Source of the DNA: Deltaproteobacteria bacterium
GTDB lineage: Bacteria; Desulfobacterota; Syntrophia; Syntrophales; Smithellaceae
Reading direction: 5' to 3'
NCBI GenBank assembly: GCA_017860985.1
Contig: JAGFXG010000099.1
Location: 1 to 5,729 of the forward strand
Length of the DNA stretch: 5,729 bases
Part shown: positions 1 to 5,326 of the stretch, piece after piece
Position numbering within the stretch: the first letter of the stretch is position 1
How the letters are laid out: each line of letters starts with the position of its first letter
Translations under genes and position numbers: made by a program
The notes under the pieces: generated by a model
What the model was told of the DNA's origin: nothing
The model's database searches: none
What the model saw: the letters and a program-made list of their open reading frames with translations, nothing else

Positions 1-1360
1 CCAGCCGTGATTTTTCACCGCCCGACAGGATGCCGACCGATTTAAAAATATCATCGCCGGAGAAAAGAAACGCCCCCAGCAGATTTCGTCTGACCTGATC
101 ATCTGCGGATGAAGGTACGGAGCTGACTTCTTCCCATATCGTGTTTGCATAGTTGAGGTTTTGGGAGCTTTCCTGTGAGAAAAAAGCCATGTTGACATGA
201 TCGCCGTATTGCACAATGCCGTGGGCGGGCTGTTCGGAAAGGCTCAAAAGTCGAGACAGCGTCGATTTGCCGGATCCGTTCACGCCGACAAAAGCAACTT
301 TGTCGCCGCGGAAAAGCGAAAAATTCAATCCGGAAAAAACCGTCAGATCACCGTAGGAATGCCCGAGGTTGGAAACATTAACCACTTCCTTGACACTTTT
401 TTTGCCTTCCGGGAATCTCATGGCGACGCTTTTAGCGTTGCCATCCAGCTTTATTTCTTTAAATTTATCGAGCATCTTGATGCGGCTTTGCACCTGGGCG
501 GCTTTCGATGCCTTATAACGGAACCGCTCCACGAATTCTTCAATTTTTTTAATCTGCGCTTTCTGTAATTCCATTTCTTTTTTCAGCGCTTCCATCCGCC
601 GGTCTTTTTCGGCCAGATAATAGGTATAGTTGCCCTTGTAAATATGGATGCGGCGATTGGCCAGCTCGGCGATTTGCGTGGCGATTTTGTCCAGAAAAAA
701 ATGATCATGAGATACAACCAGAATGGTTCCGGGATAATCCTTGAGGTAGCTTTCCAGCCACTCCATGCTTTCCGTGTCCAGGTGGTTGGTGGGTTCATCC
801 AGCAGCATGATGTCGGGGCGGGCAAGTAGAATGGAGGTCAGCAGAATTCGCATTTTCCACCCGCCGGAAAATGAATCGCAGGTTTTAAAAAAGTCGTTTT
901 CGCGAAAACCGAATCCCTTGAGGATCTGTTTGGCCCGTGCTTCAAAAGCATAGCCGTCGCGAGTGGAAAATTCGGCTGTTGCGTCCGCATAGCGGCGGGT
1001 GAGTTCGCTGTAGGTGTGCGTGTTGGGTTTGGTCTGTGAAATTTGCTCTTCAAGGGAGCGGATGTCATCTTCCAGTCGGGCAATGCCGCTTTTTTGGCGA
1101 AGATATTCAATCAGGCCGGTTGCTTCCAGTTCAACCAGGTCCTGCGGAAGATAGCCGATCTTTTTTTGCTTCCGGTCGGGAATATCGATGAAGCCTGAAT
1201 CGGGATGTACCTGGTCAAGGATGGCGCGAAAGAGCGTAGTTTTGCCCGTGCCGTTATCCCCCACCAGACCGATGCGGCTTTTCGGATGAATCGTCCAGTT
1301 GATCTGATCAAATAGCTGTTTGTCTAAAAAAGACAGGCTGATGTTGCGAAAATATATCAC
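1..1360 (-). CDS. ABC-F family ATPase (translation factor / ribosome-protection type), C-terminus cut by window edge
   Basis: This is a soluble protein with two ABC ATPase domains and no membrane segments. ABC-F proteins bind the ribosomal E site and act as translation factors or antibiotic-protection proteins. The reading frame is open for 453 codons and leaves the window at position 1. Domain 1 has Walker A GDNGTGKTT (residues 34-42), signature SGGWKMR (165-171), Walker B IMLLDEPTNHLD (184-195) and the H-loop SHDHFFLD (217-224). A charged helical linker (about 245-305, including FVERFRYKASKAAQVQSR) matches the ABC-F interdomain P-tunnel motif. Domain 2 has Walker A GVNGSGKST (359-367), and its signature LSGGEKSRL lies right at the edge. 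I chose GTG at 1360-1358 because VIYFRNISLSF matches the family N-terminus and AGGAG lies 6 nt upstream; the nearby ATG at 1377 is out of frame. The first-domain arm is short. It is transcribed away from rfbD with an apparent promoter of its own. Sub-family (YheS, YbiT, Uup or resistance type) cannot be settled. Confidence 0.95.
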   Translation of the reverse strand, partial: MIYFRNISLSFLDKQLFDQINWTIHPKSRIGLVGDNGTGKTTLFRAILDQVHPDSGFIDIPDRKQKKIGYLPQDLVELEATGLIEYLRQKSGIARLEDDIRSLEEQISQTKPNTHTYSELTRRYADATAEFSTRDGYAFEARAKQILKGFGFRENDFFKTCDSFSGGWKMRILLTSILLARPDIMLLDEPTNHLDTESMEWLESYLKDYPGTILVVSHDHFFLDKIATQIAELANRRIHIYKGNYTYYLAEKDRRMEALKKEMELQKAQIKKIEEFVERFRYKASKAAQVQSRIKMLDKFKEIKLDGNAKSVAMRFPEGKKSVKEVVNVSNLGHSYGDLTVFSGLNFSLFRGDKVAFVGVNGSGKSTLSRLLSLSEQPAHGIVQYGDHVNMAFFSQESSQNLNYANTIWEEVSSVPSSADDQVRRNLLGAFLFSGDDIFKSVGILSGGEKSRL

Positions 1361-1389
1361 GGGCTGCTCCTGTTCATACCAAGTCGCAT
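1357..1389 (-). other. Possible 10-codon upstream ORF overlapping the ABC-F start
   Basis: ATG at 1389 opens a frame reading MRLGMNRSSP and ending at TGA (1359-1357). That stop overlaps the GTG start (1360-1358) in the arrangement CCGTGA. A second in-frame ATG lies at 1377. No good ribosome binding site precedes either ATG, because the 11-bp hairpin sits immediately upstream. The frame contains the AGGAG of the downstream gene. It could be a leader peptide giving translational coupling or attenuation, or coincidence. Confidence 0.25.
1367..1371 (-). promoter_or_regulatory. Ribosome binding site of the ABC-F gene
   Basis: AGGAG is read on the minus strand, 6 nt before the GTG codon at 1360. 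It decides the non-ATG start. It lies inside a small upstream reading frame and could pair with a CU-rich tract at 1430-1424. Confidence 0.75.
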
Positions 1390-1390
1390 G

Positions 1391-1417
1391 TAGTTGCCAA
1401 TTTCGGATTGGCAACTA
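1391..1417 (-). promoter_or_regulatory. Perfect 11-bp hairpin in the ABC-F leader
   Basis: The arms TAGTTGCCAAT (1391-1401) and ATTGGCAACTA (1407-1417) are exact inverse complements around a 5-nt loop. There is no T-run on either side, so it is not a classical intrinsic terminator. It ends 2 nt before the ATG of a short upstream reading frame and 20 nt before the ABC-F ribosome binding site, a position suited to controlling translation or protecting the mRNA. Confidence 0.6.
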
Positions 1418-1595
1418 TCGGTAGAGGAGGAATAGTTTCTTTTTGCGCTTCCTTGCGGAATGCGCCTCCGGTCTTTGGCTAACTTTGTTGGCATCGTCGT
1501 CGGTTTCCTTAACGTATCTATATAATACGCCTCCGGAGCCTCCTCCTTGCCGCCTCGTTATCCTTTGAATGCAACGTGGTTTTGAAACCTGCGGG

Positions 1596-1624
1596 ACTAT
1601 AGGAAAATTGAATATCGATGTCAA
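1596..1624 (-). promoter_or_regulatory. Sigma70-type promoter directed at the ABC-F leader
   Basis: On the minus strand TTGACA (1624-1619) is followed after exactly 17 nt by TATAGT (1601-1596). That is a perfect -35 and 5 of 6 in the -10. The predicted start is at about 1590-1589, 230 nt before the GTG start. It means the ABC-F gene probably does not depend on read-through from truA-rfbD. Confidence 0.7.
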
Positions 1625-1754
1625 TGGATTAATGCCGGGGTGAAAATAGGGGTGATAGTCATCGCGTAACGGTGATATGCACATTTCAAAACCGTCCGGC
1701 AGGATGGCGTAGATCGTCCGGCGTGAAAGAGTTGGATGCGGGAATCAGACAGAC

Positions 1755-2636
1755 CTACTTGTATGATAAGCTTGATTCGCTGCAGCAGGTCCTGCTGGTC
1801 AGAACTTTATAATAATCCTGAAAAGCGAGCTGCCATGGCTGCATGGTTTTTCCGGTTGTGTCCATGAACTTTTGCATGCTGAGAACGCTGTATGCGGGAC
1901 GCATGGCCGCCCGCTGCAGGTCGCCGGTTTTCATCGGCAGGATTTCAACCGTTTCGAGGTGCGCCTCTTTTAGAATTTTGCGGGCAAAATCGAACCAGGT
2001 GCAGGAGCCGCGGTTGGTTACGTGAAAGATACCACGGGCGTTTTTGTCCACTAGCAGCTCGGTTGCGGCCGCCAGGTCGCGTGTGCAGGTGGGCGATCCT
2101 GTCTGGTCATCCACCACGGTCAGTTTGCCTGTCGCTTTGGCCCGGTCCAGAATGGCCTGCACAAAGTTCTTGCCGTGGGCACCATAAAGCCAGGCTGTGC
2201 GGATAATGATAAAGTTGTCCGTCAGCTGGCGTAAATAGTTTTCGCCGGCGAGTTTGGATGCGCCGTAAGCGTTGATCGGATTGCAGGGATCATCTTCCCG
2301 GTAAGGACGGCTGCCGTTTCCGTCAAATACATAGTCCGTGCTGTAATGAATGATGGTGATACTCTTACTGTTGCATGCTTCGGCGATATTTTTAACCGCT
2401 TCGGCATTCACCGCGAAGCATGCTTCCCTGTCCGTTTCACAGGCATCCACATTCGTATAAGCGGCGGCATTGATGATAAGCTGCGGATTGTTTTCCATCA
2501 CGGCCTTGCGGCAATCGGACGCAGACGTAATGTCGATTTCTTCCAGATCCATTCCGATAACCTCATGGCGGTGTTTAAACTGTGCCATCAGATCGCTTCC
2601 CAGCATTCCTTTATGACCGAGCAGCAGGACTTTCAT
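1755..2636 (-). CDS. rfbD: dTDP-4-dehydrorhamnose reductase
   Basis: This cytoplasmic NAD(P)H-dependent short-chain dehydrogenase of the extended type reduces dTDP-4-dehydro-L-rhamnose to dTDP-L-rhamnose, the last step in making the rhamnose donor for O-antigen and other surface glycans. The 293 residues match the family length. The Rossmann dinucleotide loop is GHKGMLGSDL (7-16). AAYTNVDACE (58-67), STDYVFDG (99-106; catalytic Thr100), PINAYGASKLAGE (120-132; catalytic Tyr124 and Lys128), WLYG (149-152) and DDQTGSPT (176-183) are all family landmarks. The start lies 2 nt after the truA stop. Its GGAGGT ribosome site (2654-2649) lies inside the end of truA, 12 nt before the ATG, so the two genes are probably co-transcribed and coupled. 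The last dozen residues (after YYKVL) are Ser/Cys-rich and look unlike a normal family end. rmlA, rmlB and rmlC are not in the window. Confidence 0.94.
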   Translation of the reverse strand: MKVLLLGHKGMLGSDLMAQFKHRHEVIGMDLEEIDITSASDCRKAVMENNPQLIINAAAYTNVDACETDREACFAVNAEAVKNIAEACNSKSITIIHYSTDYVFDGNGSRPYREDDPCNPINAYGASKLAGENYLRQLTDNFIIIRTAWLYGAHGKNFVQAILDRAKATGKLTVVDDQTGSPTCTRDLAAATELLVDKNARGIFHVTNRGSCTWFDFARKILKEAHLETVEILPMKTGDLQRAAMRPAYSVLSMQKFMDTTGKTMQPWQLAFQDYYKVLTSRTCCSESSLSYK

Positions 2637-2638
2637 TT

Positions 2639-3376
2639 TCAGTATTTGACCTCCTTTAAAAAAAGACCGTAAGCGGGTGCTGCGACACCGGCTTTTTTCC
2701 GGTCCCTGCCTGCGATGATTTCGGGAATATCTTTGGGTTGAAGTTTGCCCCGTCCCACATCCACCAGCGTGCCGACGATGTTGCGTACCATATGACGCAA
2801 AAAGCCGCTGGATTCAACTGTAATTTCCAGCATGCCGTTCTCTCTTTGATAAATGGTTATACTGCCCAGCGTCCGGATACGGTTTTTAATATCGCACCCC
2901 GTCGCGCAAAAGCAGGAAAAATCATGTTCTCCGTTTAAATAAGACGCAGCTTCGCGCATCCGCACTAAATCAAGAGGAAAACGGACAAACCAATAATACT
3001 GCCTTCCCAGCACAGGCCGGACGTGCTGATTCCGGATGCGGTACACATAGACTTTTCCCTTCGCGTCCCTGAGCGCGTTAAAATCCGGCGGCGCTTCCTG
3101 CAGGTCTTTGACAACAATATCTTCCGGCAAGACGCTGTTGACCCCCAGAAATATTTTATTTACGGAAAGCAAGCTATGAGATTGGAAACTGGCCACTTGA
3201 TTAAGGGCGTGCACTCCCGCGTCGGTGCGTCCGGAGGCTATGATGGAGACTTTCTCTCCGATGATTTGCGCCACGGCGTCTTCAACGACCTGCTGAATGG
3301 AGACCCCGTTTAGCTGCCTTTGCCAGCCGCAATAGGCCGCGCCGTCATATTCTATAATCATTTTGAAGTTACGCAT
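2639..3376 (-). CDS. truA: tRNA pseudouridine(38-40) synthase TruA
   Basis: TruA converts uridines 38, 39 and 40 of the tRNA anticodon stem-loop to pseudouridine and acts as a cytoplasmic dimer. The 245 residues fit the short bacterial form. IEYDGAAYCGWQRQ (8-21) is the N-terminal signature. SGRTDAGVHAL (48-58) contains the catalytic Asp52. GKVYVYRI (107-114) holds the active-site tyrosine strand, HDFSCFCA (151-158) is the usual mid-protein motif, and GFLRHMVRNIVGTL (191-204) and APAYGLFL (233-240) are C-terminal core motifs. All key residues appear intact. ATG at 3376 gives the best fit to the family N-terminus; ATG at 3361 (Met6) is the alternative. Neither has a clear ribosome binding site, so initiation may be weak or the 5' leader very short. 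It is the first gene of the truA-rfbD pair and diverges from the carboxyltransferase gene. Confidence 0.97.
   Translation of the reverse strand: MRNFKMIIEYDGAAYCGWQRQLNGVSIQQVVEDAVAQIIGEKVSIIASGRTDAGVHALNQVASFQSHSLLSVNKIFLGVNSVLPEDIVVKDLQEAPPDFNALRDAKGKVYVYRIRNQHVRPVLGRQYYWFVRFPLDLVRMREAASYLNGEHDFSCFCATGCDIKNRIRTLGSITIYQRENGMLEITVESSGFLRHMVRNIVGTLVDVGRGKLQPKDIPEIIAGRDRKKAGVAAPAYGLFLKEVKY
2649..2654 (-). promoter_or_regulatory. Ribosome binding site of rfbD inside the truA 3' end
   Basis: GGAGGT on the minus strand lies within the last codons of truA, 12 nt before the rfbD ATG at 2636. The spacing is slightly long, but the sequence is a strong match to the anti-Shine-Dalgarno. It supports translational coupling across the 2-nt gap. 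Confidence 0.7.
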
Positions 3377-3471
3377 ACTTTATAAATCAGACTTGCCAGT
3401 TTTTTATAAAAAGGTTAAACACAAAAATAATCGCTGCAAGGTCATGAATAACAGATGAATTATTGTGCAAA

Positions 3472-3487
3472 GTTCACCTGCTTGAAC
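3472..3487. promoter_or_regulatory. Palindrome GTTCA-N6-TGAAC, candidate operator
   Basis: Perfect 5-bp half-sites flank a 6-nt spacer, 70 nt upstream of the carboxyltransferase start. The palindrome overlaps the -35 of the only plausible promoter there. Symmetry and placement fit a dimeric repressor such as a TetR- or GntR-type regulator of acyl-CoA metabolism. Short palindromes of this size also arise by chance. Confidence 0.3.
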
Positions 3488-3544
3488 CGGACGCGATAGT
3501 AGCTTACACCCAATACAGGGTCAAGACAAAAACGAGGCATATAA

Positions 3545-3549
3545 AGGAG
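3545..3549 (+). promoter_or_regulatory. Ribosome binding site of the carboxyltransferase gene
   Basis: AGGAG lies within AAAGGAGA, 7 nt before the ATG at 3557. This is near-ideal spacing, indicates strong translation and fixes the start codon. Confidence 0.85.
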
Positions 3550-3556
3550 AATCTTT

Positions 3557-5128
3557 ATGAGTGATGATTTAAATCCGGCGACAACCCAGGGGAAAATCAA
3601 AATATTTGAAGATAAAGTTCAGGCGCTGATGCGCATGGGCGGTGAAAAGGCGGTTCAGAAACAGCATGACGGCGGCAAGATGACGGCCCGGGAGCGACTG
3701 AATTATTTATTTGATGAAGGGACTTTTCAGGAAGTTCAGCTTTTCGTGAAGCACCATTCGACCCTTTTCGGCATGGATAAAAAAGAAATCCCGGCCGACG
3801 GCGTCATCACCGGTTTTGGAAAAGTCAACGGCCGCACGGTTTTTGCCGCATCCCAGGATTTCACCAGCGCCGGCGGCACGCTGGGTGAGATGCATGCGAA
3901 AAAAATCTGGAAGGTTATGGACATGGCCATTGCCGCGCAAAAGCCGTTTATCGCGATCAATGATTCGGGCGGCGCGAGAATTCAGGAAGGCGTTCCCTCC
4001 CTGGAGGGGTATGGCGGCATTTTTTACCGCAACACCGTCGCCTCCGGCTATATTCCCCAGATCACGGCCATCATGGGGCCGACGGCGGGCGGAGCGGTTT
4101 ATTCTCCTGCGCTCACGGACTGGATCTTTATGGTGAAAAACACATCCTACATGTACATTACCGGTCCGGAAGTCATCAAGGCGGTAATCGGCGAAGAAGT
4201 CACCCAGGAAGATCTTGGCGGAGCCATGGCGCACGCCTCCAAAAGCGGTGTTTGCCACGTTGTTACGGAACATGACGCGGACTGCATCGACAAGATCAAA
4301 AAGCTCCTGTCATTTCTTCCCGACAGCTGCAATTCACCGCTGCCGGTCGCGACGGCAACTGACAGTGGCGACCGCGCTTGCCCTGAACTGGATAAAGCCA
4401 TTCCGGACAAGGCGGCGCGCGCTTACAACATGAAGAGCATCATCAAAGCCGTGGCAGACAGCGGCGAGATGTTTGAACTGCATGAGCATTGGGCGCAAAA
4501 TATCATTGTTGCACTCATCCGCATTATGGGCAGGCCTGTCGGAGTCATTGCCAACAATCCCATGTTTTACGCGGGCGTGCTGAATGTCAACGCATCGGAC
4601 AAGGCGTCCCGGTTCATTCGTTTCTGCGACGCCTTCAACATACCGCTTCTGACCTTTGCCGATGTTCCCGGTTACATGCCCGGCACGGATCAGGAATGGG
4701 CGGGCATCATCCGCCACGGGGCGAAACTGCTGCACGCTTATTCGGAAGCGACCGTGCCGAAAATTACAGTTGTGACCCGCAAAGATTACGGCGGATCGTA
4801 TATCGGCATGTGCTGCAAGCAGCTGGGGGCGGATTATGTCATGGCGTGGCCGACGGCTGAAATCGCTGTAATGGGTGCGGAAGGGGCATGCAACATTATT
4901 TACCGGACCGAAATTAAAGCGGCTGATGATCCGGCGGCCAGGCGGTCTGAACTGATTGCAGGCTATGAAGAAAAATTCAACAACCCGTATTTTGCAGCGT
5001 CGCTGGGGGCTATCGAAGAAATCATCCTTCCGCGGGAAACCCGAAAACGCGTCATTGCCGTACTGGATGCCATGAAGGATAAAAAAGAAGCGCGACTGGA
5101 TAAAAAACATAATAACATACCGCTTTAG
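3557..5128 (+). CDS. Acyl-CoA carboxyltransferase, methylmalonyl-CoA decarboxylase alpha / propionyl-CoA carboxylase beta family
   Basis: Members move a carboxyl group between biotin and a short-chain acyl-CoA, either in a carboxylase (PccB) or as the alpha subunit of a sodium-pumping decarboxylase (MmdA). The 523 residues are a full-length crotonase-fold double domain. KMTARERLNYLFDEGTF (41-57) is the usual N-terminal motif. The N-domain oxyanion and CoA site is NDSGGARIQEGV (135-146) with GPTAGGAVYSPALTD (174-188). The C-domain has FADVPGYMPGTDQE (367-380), YGGSYIGM (411-418) and AWPTAEIAVMGAEGA (430-444). No biotin carboxylase or biotinyl (MKM) domain is fused. Ile416 replaces the Asp of the YGGAYD form found in typical propionyl-CoA carboxylases; from memory of the Streptomyces enzymes this site affects acyl-chain specificity. 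No partner subunits lie downstream in the window, so whether it carboxylates or decarboxylates is open. The gene has a strong ribosome binding site and is transcribed away from truA. Confidence 0.93.
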   Translation: MSDDLNPATTQGKIKIFEDKVQALMRMGGEKAVQKQHDGGKMTARERLNYLFDEGTFQEVQLFVKHHSTLFGMDKKEIPADGVITGFGKVNGRTVFAASQDFTSAGGTLGEMHAKKIWKVMDMAIAAQKPFIAINDSGGARIQEGVPSLEGYGGIFYRNTVASGYIPQITAIMGPTAGGAVYSPALTDWIFMVKNTSYMYITGPEVIKAVIGEEVTQEDLGGAMAHASKSGVCHVVTEHDADCIDKIKKLLSFLPDSCNSPLPVATATDSGDRACPELDKAIPDKAARAYNMKSIIKAVADSGEMFELHEHWAQNIIVALIRIMGRPVGVIANNPMFYAGVLNVNASDKASRFIRFCDAFNIPLLTFADVPGYMPGTDQEWAGIIRHGAKLLHAYSEATVPKITVVTRKDYGGSYIGMCCKQLGADYVMAWPTAEIAVMGAEGACNIIYRTEIKAADDPAARRSELIAGYEEKFNNPYFAASLGAIEEIILPRETRKRVIAVLDAMKDKKEARLDKKHNNIPL

Positions 5129-5179
5129 AATATTATAAAGTCTTATAATTAAGAGAAAAGAGCGGGTAACGGGATTGCA

Positions 5180-5212
5180 TAATCAGCCCCTGACCCGATC
5201 ATGGGCTGATTA
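5180..5212 (+). terminator. 10-bp hairpin without a T-run, possible terminator or 3' processing site
   Basis: The arms TAATCAGCCC (5180-5189) and GGGCTGATTA (5203-5212) are perfect inverse complements around a 13-nt loop. The hairpin lies 52 nt after the carboxyltransferase stop. The following AGCACTTGAGG lacks a T-tract, so classical intrinsic termination is doubtful. It might instead be an mRNA-end stabiliser or a regulator site. Confidence 0.35.
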
Positions 5213-5310
5213 GCACTTGAGGCCAAGCGGGATGTCGTGTCGGCGTTTTGCAACTGGTTCTTTGTTTTTTATATGTAATCTGATACATTAAAGCCATCGT
5301 CAACAGCAGC

Positions 5311-5314
5311 GAGG
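5311..5314 (+). promoter_or_regulatory. Possible ribosome binding site of the CNNM gene
   Basis: GAGG lies 12 nt before TTG 5327 and 18 nt before TTG 5333. It is the only purine-rich tract near the start, and it favours the upstream TTG although the spacing is long. Confidence 0.35.
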
Positions 5315-5326
5315 TTGAAATAATCA

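Larger units (their letters stand above)
1361..1590 (-). ncRNA. Candidate structured 5' leader RNA (or small RNA) upstream of the ABC-F gene
   Basis: No convincing gene lies here. An 89-codon open frame at 1684-1415 reads as low-quality Arg/Lys-rich sequence and starts upstream of the promoter. The transcript predicted from the promoter at 1624-1596 would begin near 1590. In RNA order it has a GGUU-UCAA-AACC hairpin (1589-1578), an AAGGA-containing GA-rich tract, and CCGGAGGCG leading into a CGUAU/AUACG hairpin with a 7-nt loop (1529-1513). A second CCGGAGGCG leads into GCGC-A-UUCC-GCAA-GGAA-GCGC (1465-1445; GNRA-type loop, one bulged A). Then come CCUCCUC (1430-1424) and an 11-bp hairpin (1417-1391). 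No U-run follows the last hairpin, so a leader of the ABC-F mRNA is more likely than a separately terminated RNA. The promoter and helices are seen in the sequence; function is inferred, and no known RNA family is claimed. Confidence 0.45.
3377..3556. other. Divergent intergenic region between truA and the carboxyltransferase gene
   Basis: This AT-rich 180-bp spacer must hold both start signals. On the plus strand a possible promoter pairs TTCACC (3473-3478) with GATAGT (3495-3500) at 16 nt, each 4 of 6 to consensus. No convincing promoter was found for truA; TTTATAAAG lies almost against its ATG. A short palindrome GTTCA-N6-TGAAC (3472-3487) overlaps the possible -35. An imperfect inverted repeat links 3420-3431 (CACAAAAATAAT) with 3459-3467 (ATTATTGTG). 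Confidence 0.4.
5129..5326. other. Intergenic region between the carboxyltransferase and CNNM genes
   Basis: This 198-bp spacer holds an AT-only 7-bp hairpin just after the stop (ATTATAA at 5132-5138, TTATAAT at 5143-5149) and a 10-bp hairpin at 5180-5212. A weak promoter-like pair, TTGCAA (5248-5253) and TATATG (5270-5275) with 16 nt between, precedes the CNNM gene. No coding sequence is supported. The length and hairpins suggest the two genes are separate transcription units. Confidence 0.4.

Noticed and set aside
583..1311. Apparent break-up of the ABC-F gene into several short minus-strand frames
   Set aside because: These are out-of-frame fragments. Direct translation from GTG 1360 is open through to position 1 with both ATPase domains in one frame, so there is no frameshift.
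1415..1684. 89-codon minus-strand frame in the gap upstream of the ABC-F gene
   Set aside because: The peptide is low quality (Arg/Lys/Gly runs), has no ribosome binding site and begins upstream of the likely promoter. The RNA-structure reading explains the region better.
1783..1797. Palindrome CAGCAGG-T-CCTGCTG inside the rfbD 3' end
   Set aside because: It is a short arm in coding sequence, with no T-run, far from the stop and no second copy; probably incidental.
3707..4273. 188-codon open frame on the minus strand
   Set aside because: Also antisense to the carboxyltransferase; composition (Arg/His/Gly-rich) and lack of motifs mark it as a shadow.
4334..5110. 258-codon open frame on the minus strand
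   Set aside because: It lies wholly antisense to the well-supported carboxyltransferase, shows no recognisable domain and is His/Arg/Phe-rich as expected of a complementary-strand shadow.
5132..5149. ATTATAA / TTATAAT hairpin after the carboxyltransferase as terminator
   Set aside because: The stem is AT-only with a 4-nt loop and no T-tract, too weak for intrinsic termination.
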